64,000 nucleotides of DNA from Athalassotoga saccharophila (GCF_009936215.1 NZ_AP019551.1:1760708-1824707); one strand, 5' to 3'. Shown: positions 1 to 9,437, counted from the stretch's first letter. Numbers and translations: made by a program. Notes: generated from the sequence alone by a model not told the origin.

Positions 1-1057
1 GGCCTGCGTAGGCAGTCGATCCGGCAGGCTCGGCAAAAACACCGCTTTCGCGCGCGAGTTCGATTATGGCATGACCTATTTCTTCGTCCGTTACAGAAAC
101 GAAGTATCCTCCCGATTCTTTGACCCATTTGCATGCCTTCAAAACATCTCTTGGTTTTCCAACGCTTATACTGTCGGCGATCGAATGGGCATCTATATCG
201 ACAGGCTTATCGAAATGACCAGATTCAAAGGTTCTCATGACGGCGTTGGCTCCTTCGGCCTGTACACCGATTATTTGAGGAATCCTATCAGTAAATCCCG
301 CCATCTTCATATCTTTAAATCCTTTGTATATAGAACTGACAACAGTCCCATCGCCCACACTTACAATCGCAACATCCGGCACATGGCCTATCTGGATGGG
401 AACCTCCATCGATCCTGTCTTTTTGCCCTCGAGAAGGTATGGATTTATCGCAGAATTTCTCGTATACCATCCAAATTCTTCTCCTATCTCCATCGAAAGA
501 TCGAAGGCCTCATCGTAACTTCCATCTACGGCCATAACGGTTGATCCGTAAACCAAAAGTTGCGTTATCTTGGCCTCGGGAGCGGTTTTTGGCACGAAGA
601 TAACGCTCTTCATTCCAGAAGCCGCGCTTAACCCAGCCAGAGATGAGGCGGCATTTCCGGTAGAGGCGCAGTAGACGATCTCTTTCTTTAAGGCCTTTGC
701 CTTTGATATCGCCATGGCCGTCGCCCTGTCTTTGTAAGAGGCCGTCGGATTTCTTCCATCATCCTTTATCCACAAATTTGAAAGGCCCAATTTTTTTGCC
801 ATCTCTTTTTTCTCGTAAATCGGCGTATTTCCTATAAAAAGTGGTACTTCGTAATCATTTCTTTCAAGGGGCAGAAGTTCTTTAAAGGCCCAAATACCCT
901 TGGATCTGAGATCTTCCAAAGAAATATCGACCTTTGGATATTTCTCAAAGACAATCTCTAACGTGCCAAGTCTTGGACCACATTTTGGGCAGGTGTAGAT
1001 ATTCTCATCCGGATCGTAAGTGGAACCACAATTTAAACATCTCAAAAAATAACTCAA
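1..1057 (-). CDS. thrC: Threonine synthase (3' end beyond window)
   Basis: This PLP enzyme would convert O-phosphohomoserine to threonine. The translation starts with a zinc-ribbon-like stretch (CLNCG about residues 7-11, CPKCG about 23-27), as in the threonine synthase subgroup with an N-terminal Cys4 finger. The PLP lysine lies in NPTASYKDRA (about residue 110), and the glycine-rich phosphate-binding region follows (CASTGNAA). The reading frame is open from the start codon to the window edge, so about 352 codons are seen and the C-terminus is missing. I chose the TTG at 1055-1057 because a purine-rich AAAGGGGA lies just upstream and the zinc ribbon begins directly after it; there is no in-frame ATG nearby. 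It lies downstream of meaB with a 63-base gap holding its own promoter, so it is probably a separate unit. The family assignment is firm. Confidence 0.93.
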   Translation of the reverse strand, partial: MSYFLRCLNCGSTYDPDENIYTCPKCGPRLGTLEIVFEKYPKVDISLEDLRSKGIWAFKELLPLERNDYEVPLFIGNTPIYEKKEMAKKLGLSNLWIKDDGRNPTASYKDRATAMAISKAKALKKEIVYCASTGNAASSLAGLSAASGMKSVIFVPKTAPEAKITQLLVYGSTVMAVDGSYDEAFDLSMEIGEEFGWYTRNSAINPYLLEGKKTGSMEVPIQIGHVPDVAIVSVGDGTVVSSIYKGFKDMKMAGFTDRIPQIIGVQAEGANAVMRTFESGHFDKPVDIDAHSIADSISVGKPRDVLKACKWVKESGGYFVSVTDEEIGHAIIELARESGVFAEPAGSTAYAG

Positions 1058-1079
1058 TTTTCTATCCCCTTTCTTTTCA

Positions 1080-1108
1080 ATTATATACCAAATAAAATTC
1101 AAATTCCG
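1080..1108 (-). promoter_or_regulatory. Probable promoter of thrC
   Basis: In the 63-base gap between meaB and thrC the minus strand carries TATAAT (complement of 1080-1085), about 22 bases before the TTG start. The -35 region (about 1102-1108) is poor. Assignment rests on the -10 box and the AT-rich setting. Confidence 0.45.
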
Positions 1109-1120
1109 AATAGTCCGATC

Positions 1121-2011
1121 TCATTTGGAGCACAATTTTTTCATGAGTTCTTTTTCTATCTTTTCAATGTCCGTCTCTTCTGAATGGATACTTTGCATTA
1201 TCGTGTCTATCTTTCTTCTTAAAAAAGACTGGGCATGGAAAAAGACTCTCTTTTTTCTTTTTGTCGCAAATGTGCCATCAGCCTTTATCCTTTCAAATCT
1301 CGAATCGAGTGCTTTTATCAAATCCTCCACTCCATCTCCGGTTATAGAATTGGCCAAGATGACCGGAATGTCTTTACCGCCGAACTTTATGATTCCCTCG
1401 AGTTTCGTCTTAAGACTTATCGAGGCCGGATTGTCAGACTTGTTAACAACAAAGATATCGGCTATCTCCATAATGCCGGCCTTCATCATTTGAATCTCAT
1501 CTCCACCGTCTGGAGAAAGCAAAAGCACAACCGTGTCTGCGATATTTGCAACCTCTGTGTCCGACTGTCCAACTCCAACGGTCTCTATTAAAACCATGTC
1601 CATATCGAAAGTCTCAAAAGCGTCACAAACTTCGAAGATCGAAGGAGATAATCCTCCAAGCGCACCGCGGCTTGCAAAACTCCTTATGAAGACATTTTGA
1701 TCCGTTGCGTGAGATTGCATCCTTATTCTGTCTCCCAAAAGCGCACCGCCGCTAAAGGGGCTCGAAGGGTCTACCGCTATCACTCCAACTCTTCTGTTGG
1801 ATGATTTAGAAAGAATGGCATTTATGATGCTCGATTTTCCAACGCCCGGGCTTCCGGTTATTCCAACAACGTGGGCGTCTTTTCTTTGAAGACGGGATAT
1901 TATCCTGTTTGCCGCGACGGGATCACTCTCGCAAATGGAGAGCAACTTCGCGAAAGATTTTCTATCCTTGGAAGAAATGCCATTTATGATTTGAGACTCA
2001 GATATTTGCAT
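1121..2011 (-). CDS. meaB: MeaB/ArgK-type G3E GTPase, mutase chaperone
   Basis: This is a P-loop GTPase that protects and reloads adenosylcobalamin-dependent acyl-CoA mutases. Visible motifs are Walker [10 protein letters not shown] (about residues 53-61), the switch region [16 protein letters not shown], the Walker B/switch element ETVGVGQSD and the guanine-specificity motif NKSD. Length, 296 aa, is close to the single-domain family norm. It overlaps the end of the small mutase subunit by 14 bases and is the last gene of the dnaE-mutase run. That position directly supports a chaperone role for the adjacent mutase rather than the old lysine/arginine transport kinase name (ArgK). Confidence in the family is high; the partner is inferred from the operon. 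Confidence 0.95.
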   Translation of the reverse strand: MQISESQIINGISSKDRKSFAKLLSICESDPVAANRIISRLQRKDAHVVGITGSPGVGKSSIINAILSKSSNRRVGVIAVDPSSPFSGGALLGDRIRMQSHATDQNVFIRSFASRGALGGLSPSIFEVCDAFETFDMDMVLIETVGVGQSDTEVANIADTVVLLLSPDGGDEIQMMKAGIMEIADIFVVNKSDNPASISLKTKLEGIIKFGGKDIPVILANSITGDGVEDLIKALDSRFERIKADGTFATKRKKRVFFHAQSFLRRKIDTIMQSIHSEETDIEKIEKELMKKLCSK

Positions 2012-2390
2012 TTTCGAAGTATCCCTTTATTTTGTCGATTATTTCGGATGTGGGCGTCCCCGGGCCATAAACCTCTATAACACCGAGTTTTTTCAACTCG
2101 ATCGCGTCATCTTCGGGTATTATCCCGCCGACAAAGACCGGTATTTTAGATCCCTTCTCCTTCAAAAGTTCGAGAATCTTAGGCACAAGTTTCATGTGGG
2201 CGCCCGAAAGGATTGAAACTCCGAGTATGTCAACGTCCTCATCTATGGCAGTTTGAACTATCTGTTCCGGCGTCTGCCTTATGCCTGTGTAGATGACCTC
2301 CATGCCCGCATCCCTTAAGGCTCTTGCTATGACCTTTGCACCTCTATCGTGACCGTCGAGACCCGGCTTTGAAATGAGTACCTTTATCAT
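1998..2390 (-). CDS. mcmA2: B12-binding small subunit of acyl-CoA mutase
   Basis: A free-standing cobalamin-binding domain of 130 aa. The base-off B12 signature DxHxxG is seen as DGHDRG near residues 13-18, followed by the Rossmann-like SxL (GVSILSGAH) and GG ([11 protein letters not shown]) elements that cradle the nucleotide tail. In animal-type mutases this domain is fused to the C-terminus of the large subunit; here it is a separate gene 13 bases downstream of that subunit, as in many archaea and thermophiles. The ATG at 2390 follows a strong AAAGGAGG. It overlaps meaB by 14 bases. Confidence 0.95.
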   Translation of the reverse strand: MIKVLISKPGLDGHDRGAKVIARALRDAGMEVIYTGIRQTPEQIVQTAIDEDVDILGVSILSGAHMKLVPKILELLKEKGSKIPVFVGGIIPEDDAIELKKLGVIEVYGPGTPTSEIIDKIKGYFENANI

Positions 2391-2403
2391 CTAAATTCCT
2401 CCT

Positions 2404-4056
2404 TTAAAAGATCACCGATTCTTTGTATTCACCGAAGACCTTCCTTAAAGTGTTCGAAATCTCTCCCACGGTAGCGTAAACCTTTACAGCATCTATTATA
2501 GGGTACATCAAATTCTCCGAAGTTTTTGCCGATCTTTCCAAATTATCGAGTTTTTCTTTGACGGCTTTATTGTCCCTTTTGGATTTCATCTCCCTCAATT
2601 TTTCTATCTGTTTTATCTCGAGAGCATCGTCTATTTTCAAAGTCTTACGAGGATTCTTTTCTTCTATGACGAATTCGTTGACTCCAACGATTATCTGATC
2701 TTTCGATTCGATCGCCTTTTGATATTCGTAAGCGCTGTTGGATATCTCCTGCTGGACATATCCAGACTCTATGGCATTTATCATGCCTCCTATCTCGTCT
2801 ATGTGCTTTATGTACTCGAAGGCTTTTTTCTCTATCTCATCTGTGAGCGCTTCGACGTAATAAGATCCACCGAGAGGATCTACAGTTTTTGTGACGCCTG
2901 ATTCATAGGCTATTATTTGTTGCGTTCTTAAGGCTATCCTTACAGAATCCTCGGTCGGAAGGGAAAGCGCCTCGTCCATTGAATTGGTGTGCAAAGATTG
3001 AGTTCCGCCTAACACGGCCGCCAGGGCTTGAATCGTAACCCTTATTATGTTGTTCTCCGGCTGCTGGGCCGTGAGCGTTGATCCGGAAGTTTGGGTGTGG
3101 AATCTCAATTTAAGCGCGTCTGGATCTTTGACGTTGAATCTTTCCTTCATGATCTTGGCCCACATTCTTCTTGCAGCCCTGAATTTGGCAACCTCTTCCA
3201 ATAAATTGTTGTGAGAGGCAAAGAAAAATGACAATCTCTTTCCAAAGACATTCGGATCAAGGCCCGCTTCCATGGCAGTTTTGACGTACTCGATTCCATC
3301 GGCTATCGTGAAGGCAACCTCCTGAACGGCGTTGGCTCCCGCCTCTCTTATGTGATAACCGCTGACACTTATCGTGTTCCAAAGCGGCATCTCTTTCGAG
3401 CAAAATTCGAATATGTTGTTTATTATTCTCATCGATGGCTTTGGAGGGTATATATATGTGCCCCTTGCGATGTACTCTTTGAGAATGTCATTTTGAATCG
3501 TCCCGCGAAGTTTGTCCCTTTTGACCCCTTGTTTCTCTCCAACCGCTATGTACATTGCGAGCAAAATCGAAGCCGTGGCATTTATCGTCATCGAAGTGCT
3601 CACCTTATCGAGCGGTATTCCATCAAAGAGGATCTCCATATCGGCAAGAGAATCTATAGCCACGCCAACCTTTCCAACCTCACCCAAAGAATGGGGATCG
3701 TCCGAATCGTATCCTATCTGCGTTGGAAGATCGAAGGCTATCGATAACCCGCTCTGGCCCTGTTCGAGGAGGTATTTGTACCTCTTGTTGGACTCCTCTG
3801 CCGTTCCAAAGCCTGCGTACTGTCTCATCGTCCATAACTTTCCTCTGTACATCGTGTTTTGAACGCCACGCGTGTATGGAAATTCTCCGGGAAAGCCTAT
3901 CTGAGAATAATCTCCAACGTCCAAAGGAGTGTATAGCCTCTTTACCTCATCAGACCACGTCGTCTTGAAATTCCCCTCTTCGGGATATTTCTTTATCAAA
4001 GACTCCGTTTGCTTTTCCCATGCTTCGTAAGATTTCTTTATCGACTCGTCCATCAT
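2404..4056 (-). CDS. mcmA1: Methylmalonyl-CoA mutase family large subunit
   Basis: The catalytic TIM-barrel subunit of an adenosylcobalamin mutase, normally interconverting methylmalonyl-CoA and succinyl-CoA. At 550 aa it is the usual size for the split form. Visible motifs: WTMRQYAGF near residue 75, the GYDSD segment near 115, an active-site Arg at about 198 before [15 protein letters not shown] with the catalytic His at about 235, and SGSTLTAQQ. The residue matching the substrate Tyr of classical methylmalonyl-CoA mutase (in G-x-Y-x-T-M-Y) reads Gln at about 66, so the acyl group handled may differ; see findings. The start overlaps the stop of dnaE by 4 bases (ATGA), with GAGGAAGG upstream. 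No methylmalonyl-CoA epimerase or carboxylase lies in the window. Confidence 0.92.
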   Translation of the reverse strand: MMDESIKKSYEAWEKQTESLIKKYPEEGNFKTTWSDEVKRLYTPLDVGDYSQIGFPGEFPYTRGVQNTMYRGKLWTMRQYAGFGTAEESNKRYKYLLEQGQSGLSIAFDLPTQIGYDSDDPHSLGEVGKVGVAIDSLADMEILFDGIPLDKVSTSMTINATASILLAMYIAVGEKQGVKRDKLRGTIQNDILKEYIARGTYIYPPKPSMRIINNIFEFCSKEMPLWNTISVSGYHIREAGANAVQEVAFTIADGIEYVKTAMEAGLDPNVFGKRLSFFFASHNNLLEEVAKFRAARRMWAKIMKERFNVKDPDALKLRFHTQTSGSTLTAQQPENNIIRVTIQALAAVLGGTQSLHTNSMDEALSLPTEDSVRIALRTQQIIAYESGVTKTVDPLGGSYYVEALTDEIEKKAFEYIKHIDEIGGMINAIESGYVQQEISNSAYEYQKAIESKDQIIVGVNEFVIEEKNPRKTLKIDDALEIKQIEKLREMKSKRDNKAVKEKLDNLERSAKTSENLMYPIIDAVKVYATVGEISNTLRKVFGEYKESVIF

Positions 4057-7000
4057 CCTTCCTCCTCTTTCAAAGTTTTATCCTCAAGTACTATGTAGAG
4101 ATTTCCTACCTTAAAGATCACCCTGTGATCTTTCATATCCGAAATTCGGGGTATGTATGAATCAACCTCGGACGGATCCTTCAAATAAACATAAGTTTCA
4201 TTCGAAGAACTTACCAATCTCGATAGAATGATATTCCCGTTTTTGACGATGAACTCTCCCTCATAACTTTCTCCTTCCTTCAAAGGCCTATCGTAAGAAA
4301 AGGGAAGTTCATTTTTGCCATCCGTGGCAAAGATAAGGCCATCTTTTTCGAAGACCTGAAAGGTAACCCGTCCGTGGCCTCTTTCCATGACCTTTTCGAA
4401 GTCGTCCCCTTCTCTATCGAACAAAAGGTCAACGTATTGCCTTTGGAGTTTTATCTTTTCGGAAGGAGAATAATCTGGATAATTCTCGATGGGAGGCAAG
4501 GCTTTTCTTTCCTCGCTTCCGAATAACTGTTGCTGGATTATCTTAAGGCCGCCTTCGGAAAGATCCATAAGGCTTTCCATGTTATCTATAAGATACTTTC
4601 TATTCGGATCGGTTGAGTCGAAAGCGCCGCTTAACACGAGAATCTCGAGAGATTTAGAATTAACCCTTTTCTTCATTCTCGAGACAAAATCCAAAAAATT
4701 CTCGAACTTTCCACGTGTCCTTTCCTCCTCGATTATATGACCGAGATTTATTCCTATGCCTTTTATCGCGGCAAAACCCGTTCTCACATTTTTCCCGTCT
4801 GAATAGAAGAGAGTTTTAGATTCATTTATATCCGGCGGAAGGACCTTGACAGACAATCTTTCGAGTTCCCTTTTGTAAATTGACAATTTCGCCGGATCGG
4901 AGATATTCGAATTCATCAAAGATACCATGAAGTTGGCAGTCATTGTGGCCTTGAGATATGCAGTCCACGCGGTTATGTAGGCGTAAGCGACGCTGTGGGA
5001 TTTGTTGAATCCATAGGACGCAAAATTACTTATGTTATCAAAGAGTTTTAGCGCCATATTCTCGCTGTAGCCCTTTGAGATGGCGCCACTTACGAACTTT
5101 TCCTTCAAATCCTGCATGAGGGCGGGGTCCTTTTTCGATATGGCCTTTCTGAAAAGATCTGCCTGACTTTCGGAAAAACTCGCTATCTCCATCGCGATCT
5201 TCATAACCTGTTCTTGGTATATTATCATTCCATATGTCTCGCCGAGGATCTTATCGAGACCGAACTCGTCCTTCATGACAGATCCGCCATGGCGTCGTCT
5301 TATGTACTCGTCCGCTATTCCGGAATATATTGGACCGGGCCTGTTAAGGCTCAAAAGGGCAATTATATCGTCGAAATTCTGGGGGGCTAATTTTTTCGTC
5401 AGTGCGCTGGCCGAAGCGCTTTCAAGTTGAAAGATGCCGGCCGTATTTCCACTCTTGAGAATTTCGTATATTCCTTCATGATCGATGGGAATATTCATAA
5501 GGTCTTCTCTGTTTACCTTTCCACCGAGCGTTTCTTTTATATTCGTAAGTGTCTTTAGTCCGAGAAGATCTATTTTTGTTATCCTAAGATCCGCAAGAGA
5601 GTCCATGTCGAATTCAGTTATCCATCTCTTCCCGTCAAAGGTCATAGGAATAAGATTCGTAAGATCTCTGTCAGAGAGAACAACTCCGGCCGCATGGATC
5701 GTCCTGTGATGGATAAGTCCTTCGAGTTTTAGGGCATAATCGACGAGAACTTTTACATCTTCGCTTTTTGAAATTCTTCGGAATTCCTGATTCTCGTTGA
5801 TTGCCTTTTCGATAGAATCGTATCCCGATACCCTCCACGCAAGATCTTCTATGAGCCTTTCATTTACGCCCAAAGATTTCCCGGCAAGCCTTATGACGGC
5901 CCTCGATCCGAGAGTCCCATAAGATCCGACCTGGGCCAAATTGTTTGTCCCGTATTTTTGAGCAAGACCAAGGATAAGATCGTCTCTTGCACCGTCCTCG
6001 ACATCTATGTCTATGTCTGGATCTTCCATTCTTGACTCATTCAAAAATCTCTCAAAGATCAAATCATATTTTAGTGGATCTATCGTCGTGATTCCGAGAA
6101 GATACGCAACCAAAGAAGAAACAGAAGATCCCCTTCCGGGGCCTATTAGGATTCCGGCCTTTTGAGCGTAATCTATTATCTCGGAGACGGTAAGAAAGTA
6201 CCTGCAAAAGTTTTTGGATTCTATCAATTTCAATTCACGATCGAGCCGTTTTTTCCTATCTTCAGAAACCTTCGAAATCCTTCCTTTGAGCGTCTCGCAA
6301 TCTTTTTCCGAAGAAAAAGGCAATTTTATATCGACGGCGAGATCGTATTCCTCACATTTTTCGGATATTTCAACCGTATTATCAACGCTTTGTGGAAGAT
6401 CTCTAAAGATGACTTTCATCTCGCCGGCCGATTTTAAATAGTACTCATCGCTTCCGTAGGCAACATTTCCGTCCCATTTCATGTTCCTGTTCATCGAGAC
6501 AAAAAGGCCGTGGGCGAGGGCATCTGCCTTTTTCAAGAAATGCACATCGTTTGTCGCGACGATCTTTATCTTAAGACTTTGCGCTATATCAACGAGTGTA
6601 TTGTTAAGCGCGATTTGATCCTTAAGGCCGGTTCTCATTAACTCTATGTAAAAATCCTCTCCAAATCTTTCCCTGTAAGCGCGGGCAACCTCTTTTGCCC
6701 TCTCGATCTCGCCGTTAAGAATGAGGCGTGGTATTTTCCCGCTCATACAACCAGAAAGAACGATGACATCTTTCAACTCGAAGATATCTTTATCATCGAG
6801 AACCTTTGAATTTGCAAGGTTAAGGGCTTTTACAAGAGAAAGATAGCCATCTTTGTTTTTGGCAAGGACTGTAAGGTGGTTCCTCGTCTTTTCGTCTTTC
6901 ACGTAAAGTTCGCATCCTATAACAGGCTTTATTCCGTATTTTCGAGCCGCGGACCAGAATTTGTGCACTCCACCCATTGTACCGTGATCCGTTATGGCCA

Positions 7001-7109
7001 AAGCGTCCATGCCAAGCGATTTGGCCTGATTCATCAGGTCATCTATTCTAACTGTAGAATCTCCGATACTGTACTCGGTATGAAGATGTAAATGCACAAA
7101 TTTATCCAT
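4053..7109 (-). CDS. dnaE: DNA polymerase III alpha subunit (DnaE)
   Basis: A C-family replicative polymerase of 1018 aa. The N-terminal PHP domain begins at once ([10 protein letters not shown], His 6/8/10) and keeps TDHG, GCELYV, the NHLTVLA histidine and NDVHF, the usual metal-ligand set, so it may be an active PHP exonuclease. The polymerase core carries GPGRGSS (about 322-328), the catalytic PDIDID aspartates (about 365-369) and the third acidic motif TEFDMDSL. The finger region YQEQVM and FNKSHS(V)AYA follow, and a helix-hairpin-helix-like segment lies near the C-terminus. I trimmed the start to 7109 because GGAAGGTG lies just before that ATG and the family begins MxKFVHLHxH; the 19 upstream residues look like leader. 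It heads the run that continues into the mutase genes. Confidence 0.96.
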   Translation of the reverse strand: MDKFVHLHLHTEYSIGDSTVRIDDLMNQAKSLGMDALAITDHGTMGGVHKFWSAARKYGIKPVIGCELYVKDEKTRNHLTVLAKNKDGYLSLVKALNLANSKVLDDKDIFELKDVIVLSGCMSGKIPRLILNGEIERAKEVARAYRERFGEDFYIELMRTGLKDQIALNNTLVDIAQSLKIKIVATNDVHFLKKADALAHGLFVSMNRNMKWDGNVAYGSDEYYLKSAGEMKVIFRDLPQSVDNTVEISEKCEEYDLAVDIKLPFSSEKDCETLKGRISKVSEDRKKRLDRELKLIESKNFCRYFLTVSEIIDYAQKAGILIGPGRGSSVSSLVAYLLGITTIDPLKYDLIFERFLNESRMEDPDIDIDVEDGARDDLILGLAQKYGTNNLAQVGSYGTLGSRAVIRLAGKSLGVNERLIEDLAWRVSGYDSIEKAINENQEFRRISKSEDVKVLVDYALKLEGLIHHRTIHAAGVVLSDRDLTNLIPMTFDGKRWITEFDMDSLADLRITKIDLLGLKTLTNIKETLGGKVNREDLMNIPIDHEGIYEILKSGNTAGIFQLESASASALTKKLAPQNFDDIIALLSLNRPGPIYSGIADEYIRRRHGGSVMKDEFGLDKILGETYGMIIYQEQVMKIAMEIASFSESQADLFRKAISKKDPALMQDLKEKFVSGAISKGYSENMALKLFDNISNFASYGFNKSHSVAYAYITAWTAYLKATMTANFMVSLMNSNISDPAKLSIYKRELERLSVKVLPPDINESKTLFYSDGKNVRTGFAAIKGIGINLGHIIEEERTRGKFENFLDFVSRMKKRVNSKSLEILVLSGAFDSTDPNRKYLIDNMESLMDLSEGGLKIIQQQLFGSEERKALPPIENYPDYSPSEKIKLQRQYVDLLFDREGDDFEKVMERGHGRVTFQVFEKDGLIFATDGKNELPFSYDRPLKEGESYEGEFIVKNGNIILSRLVSSSNETYVYLKDPSEVDSYIPRISDMKDHRVIFKVGNLYIVLEDKTLKEEEG

Positions 7110-7164
7110 TAAAACACCTTCCCAATCAATTTTATAATAAATTTTTCTCAAAGTAAAATAATAC

Positions 7165-7199
7165 ATGGCTTGTAGCAGGTAGCGGGTGGCATGTGGCAG
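7165..7199 (+). repeat. GTAGCAC-type heptamer array, copy 1
   Basis: Five tandem 7-base units in the 207-base divergent gap between dnaE and the ABC ATPase: atggctt, gtagcag, gtagcgg, gtggcat, gtggcag. The same unit recurs in tandem at 38122-38156 and 48061-48095, all in the same orientation. The function is unknown. The rest of the gap holds AT-rich promoter sequence. Confidence 0.75.
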
Positions 7200-7251
7200 A
7201 CGGTAATATAGATAATGTCATGCAAGGATGTTTCAAAAAGGACATTGTACC

Positions 7252-7281
7252 TTTACAAATTATTTCAAAAAAAATTATAGA
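7252..7281 (+). promoter_or_regulatory. Probable promoter of the ABC ATPase gene
   Basis: TTTACA at 7252-7257 and TATAGA at 7276-7281 are separated by 18 bases. They lie about 35 bases upstream of the ATG at 7317, which is preceded by an AGAGGT ribosome site. Confidence 0.5.
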
Positions 7282-7316
7282 ATAAGGTGAGATAATATTC
7301 AGAAAGAGGTAATCCT

Positions 7317-8030
7317 ATGGCCCTCGTAAGTGTCAGAAATTTGAAAAAAATTTACAAAAGCGGCGATCTTTCGTACGAAGCCTTAAAGGGCATGACCTTT
7401 GAAATAGAGATGGGAGATCTCTTTTTCATCTACGGTCCTTCGGGAAGTGGAAAGACGACATTGCTCAATTGCATGTCTGGAATAGACGATGCAACCTCTG
7501 GAGAGATAATAATAAAAAATGTGGATCTCTCAAAATTGCCTGACGATAAAAAGACCGCATTCAGGGCCGAAAACATGGGATTTGTCTTTCAGGAATACAA
7601 CCTTATAAATGTGCTCACTGTCAAAGAGAACGTTGCCCTTCCATTGCTCGCGCGCGGATGGCCGGAGAAGAAGGCAAACCAAAAGGCCATAGATGTCCTG
7701 AAAGAAAATGGCCTTTTGCACGTCGTAGACAAATTTCCATCCCAAATAAGCGGTGGAGAAAGGCAAAGAGTGGCCGTCGCAAGGGCAATTGCCGGAGAGC
7801 CGATGATAGTCTGGGCAGATGAGCCGACCGGCGCTCTCGATACGAAGACATCCTTTATGGTTATGGATTTCATAAAATTCTTAAATGAAAAAAACAAACA
7901 GACCTTCGTAATAGTTAGCCACGACGAGAAGATACTCAAATATGCCACGGCCTACATAAGAATAGACAGTGGAAGAATAGAGAGTTTTGAAAGAATAAGA
8001 ATGCCATTCGAAAAAGTAAAAGAGTTATAA
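7317..8030 (+). CDS. ABC transporter ATP-binding protein, LolD/MacB-like
   Basis: A 237-aa nucleotide-binding subunit of the LolD/MacB/FtsE class. It shows Walker A GPSGSGKTT (about residues 40-48), the Q-loop VFQEYNL, the signature SGGERQRVAVARA, Walker B IVWADEP and the switch histidine in VIVSHD. The class typically pairs with a MacB- or FtsX-like permease that works on lipoproteins, peptides or drugs from the membrane. No permease gene adjoins it; the next gene converges from the other strand and it ends in a shared terminator. It is therefore either monocistronic with a partner elsewhere or a remnant of a larger locus. The substrate cannot be inferred. Confidence 0.9.
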   Translation: MALVSVRNLKKIYKSGDLSYEALKGMTFEIEMGDLFFIYGPSGSGKTTLLNCMSGIDDATSGEIIIKNVDLSKLPDDKKTAFRAENMGFVFQEYNLINVLTVKENVALPLLARGWPEKKANQKAIDVLKENGLLHVVDKFPSQISGGERQRVAVARAIAGEPMIVWADEPTGALDTKTSFMVMDFIKFLNEKNKQTFVIVSHDEKILKYATAYIRIDSGRIESFERIRMPFEKVKEL

Positions 8031-8052
8031 ATCAGGCCTTACGGCCTGATTT
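8029..8052. terminator. Bidirectional intrinsic terminator
   Basis: AAATCAGGCC (8029-8038), loop TTAC, GGCCTGATTT (8043-8052), followed by T residues on the plus strand and preceded by A residues that serve the minus strand. It separates the ABC ATPase from the convergent livJ-like gene, whose stop codon is at 8054-8056. Confidence 0.88.
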
Positions 8053-8053
8053 T

Positions 8054-9157
8054 TTAAGGATTTATAGTTGTTACGTACGTGAATTGACCATTTACGACCT
8101 CATTTACAACTGCGGATTTTATAGCATTTCCACTTGAATCTATCGTTATATATCCTGTAACGCCTTCAAAATCCTTTGTGCTTCTTATCGCCTGATTTAT
8201 CTTTGCAGGATCGGTCGAATTTGCCCTTTCGATTGCATTGACCAAAACGGCGTAGGCATCAAATCCAAGGGCAGCGAAGGCCGAAGGAAGGGTTTTGTAC
8301 ATCTCCTGGTACTTTTTGACGAATTCCTTTCCCAGTTCTGTCGACGGGTGCTCTGCGTTAAAACTTGTCGTGTAATAAAGACCGTTGACGGCGCTACCGC
8401 CTATCGTCACAAGTTGGGGAGCCTCTGCTCCATCGCCGGCAAGTAATGCACCTGTATATCCGAGTTGTCTTGCCTGACGTGCTATGAGTGCTATTTCGGG
8501 ATAATATCCGGGGATGTAAAGCAAATCTGGATGGTGGCTTAGCGCGTCGGTAAGTTGAGCGGTAAAGTCCTGATCTCCCGACTGGTAATACTCTTTGTAG
8601 ATCTTTCCTCCACCATTTGTGAAGTCTTTGACGAAGAAATTGGTAAGACCGACGCTGTAATCCTGGGCCACATCCGTAAAGACCACGGCCGTTTTGGCCT
8701 TGAGGTAATTAAGGGAAAAGACTGCCGCCACATGGCCCTGGAAGGGATCGATAAAGCACACCCTCGATATGTACTGCTTTCCTTGGGTAACAAGCGGATC
8801 GGTAGATGTCGGTGAAAGCATCGGCACATGGGCCTTTTCGGCTATCGATCCTCCTGCCATCGTGTTCGAACTTGCGAGTTCTCCTATTATGGCGACAACG
8901 TTGTTAAGAGAGATAAGCCTGCTGACGACATTTGCCGCTTCAGTTTTGTCAGATCTGTTGTCTGCAAGGATCAAATCAACCTTTTGACCCAAAACTGTTG
9001 GAAAGAATTGCTGGGCCAAAAGTACTCCCTCGTAAGTTTGCTGGCCGAATGCGGAAATTCCTCCCGTCATAGGAAAGGCAACCCCTATCTTTATATCCCC
9101 TCCCATCACAACCAAAGCGAAAAGTGTTAGTACGAGAAACACAAAAACCTTCTTCAT
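8054..9157 (-). CDS. livJ: Branched-chain amino acid ABC transporter binding protein
   Basis: A periplasmic-binding-fold protein of the LivJ/LivK family, 367 aa. A signal peptide is clear (MKK followed by a run of Phe/Val/Leu, cleavage near residues 18-20), then the typical first strand IKIGVAFPMTGG. Later features fit type I Leu/Ile/Val receptors: VDLILADNRSDKTEAANV, the SPTSTDP ligand loop and GFDAYAVLVNAIERA. The start at 9157 is chosen for its AGGAGG and because it begins the signal peptide; the 11 upstream codons are discarded. No LivHMGF permease genes are adjacent. Upstream lies a leader peptide rich in Val/Ile codons and a terminator hairpin, which supports a branched-chain amino-acid role independently of homology. 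Confidence 0.92.
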   Translation of the reverse strand: MKKVFVFLVLTLFALVVMGGDIKIGVAFPMTGGISAFGQQTYEGVLLAQQFFPTVLGQKVDLILADNRSDKTEAANVVSRLISLNNVVAIIGELASSNTMAGGSIAEKAHVPMLSPTSTDPLVTQGKQYISRVCFIDPFQGHVAAVFSLNYLKAKTAVVFTDVAQDYSVGLTNFFVKDFTNGGGKIYKEYYQSGDQDFTAQLTDALSHHPDLLYIPGYYPEIALIARQARQLGYTGALLAGDGAEAPQLVTIGGSAVNGLYYTTSFNAEHPSTELGKEFVKKYQEMYKTLPSAFAALGFDAYAVLVNAIERANSTDPAKINQAIRSTKDFEGVTGYITIDSSGNAIKSAVVNEVVNGQFTYVTTINP

Positions 9158-9180
9158 CTTCAAATCCCTCCTTTGAAATA

Positions 9181-9228
9181 AAAAAGCCACGCTAAAAGCG
9201 TGGCCTGACCGGTTTAGACAGTCAGGCC
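9181..9228 (-). promoter_or_regulatory. Candidate attenuator: two overlapping hairpins before livJ
   Basis: On the minus strand, hairpin 1 pairs GGCCTGAC (9228-9221) with GTCAGGCC (9209-9202). Hairpin 2 pairs GCCACGC (9204-9198) with GCGTGGC (9192-9186) and is followed by TTTTTTAT, a proper intrinsic terminator located before the livJ ribosome site. The arms share three bases, so they compete. The stop codon of the leader ORF lies inside the first arm of hairpin 1. A ribosome finishing the leader would block hairpin 1 and favour termination; one stalled at the Val codons would let hairpin 1 form. The mechanism is inferred; the hairpins and leader are seen directly. Confidence 0.7.
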
Positions 9229-9263
9229 ATCTTTATTATCACCACCATTTTATTTGAATTCAT
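9222..9263 (-). CDS. Leader peptide with Val-Val-Ile-Ile codons
   Basis: A 13-codon ORF, MNSNKMVVIIKMA, starting 30 bases after the predicted transcription start and preceded by GTGAGGAG. GTG GTG ATA ATA sit in the middle, and the stop codon lies in the first arm of the antiterminator-like hairpin. It sits directly upstream of a branched-chain amino-acid binding protein, as expected of an attenuation leader sensing charged tRNA-Val and tRNA-Ile. Confidence 0.7.
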   Translation of the reverse strand: MNSNKMVVIIKMA

Positions 9264-9299
9264 CTTTATTCTCCTCACTCTTATAATTTGATTTCCAAA

Positions 9300-9328
9300 A
9301 TTTTAACATTTAACAATTTTGAAGTCAA
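9300..9328 (-). promoter_or_regulatory. Sigma-70 type promoter of livJ leader
   Basis: On the minus strand TTGACT (complement of 9323-9328), a 17-base spacer and TAAAAT (complement of 9300-9305). The predicted start near 9293 gives a leader RNA that includes the short peptide and both hairpins. Confidence 0.7.
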
Positions 9329-9410
9329 TTAAAAACTCATTAAGGATGTTAAAAGCGATTTAAGAATCACAGACGAATAACTTTCATTCCCTATTTGCCA
9401 TTCGCCAGAT

Positions 9411-9437
9411 TAAAGTTTTAAAAAATTATGCCGATAA
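9411..9437 (+). promoter_or_regulatory. Sigma-28 (FliA) promoter of flagellin
   Basis: TAAA (9411-9414), 15-base spacer, GCCGATAA (9430-9437), an exact match to the flagellar sigma-28 consensus. The -10 element starts a dyad, CCGATAATTAGATCGG, that recurs in nearly the same form at the flaG promoter. Confidence 0.92.

Noticed and set aside
71-544. Plus-strand open frame of 157 codons
   Set aside because: It is the complement of threonine synthase, which continues in frame across the whole stretch with clear motifs; the plus-strand translation has no family character.
1058-1120. Threonine or B12 riboswitch/attenuator before thrC
   Set aside because: The 5' untranslated region predicted from the -10 is only about 15-20 bases, with no hairpin or leader ORF.
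7165-7199. CRISPR array from the heptamer repeats
   Set aside because: The units are 7 bases long, tandem and degenerate, with no spacers and no cas genes in the window.
7317-8030. LolD of a complete lipoprotein-release system
   Set aside because: No LolC/E-like permease is adjacent; only the broader LolD/MacB-like class can be supported.
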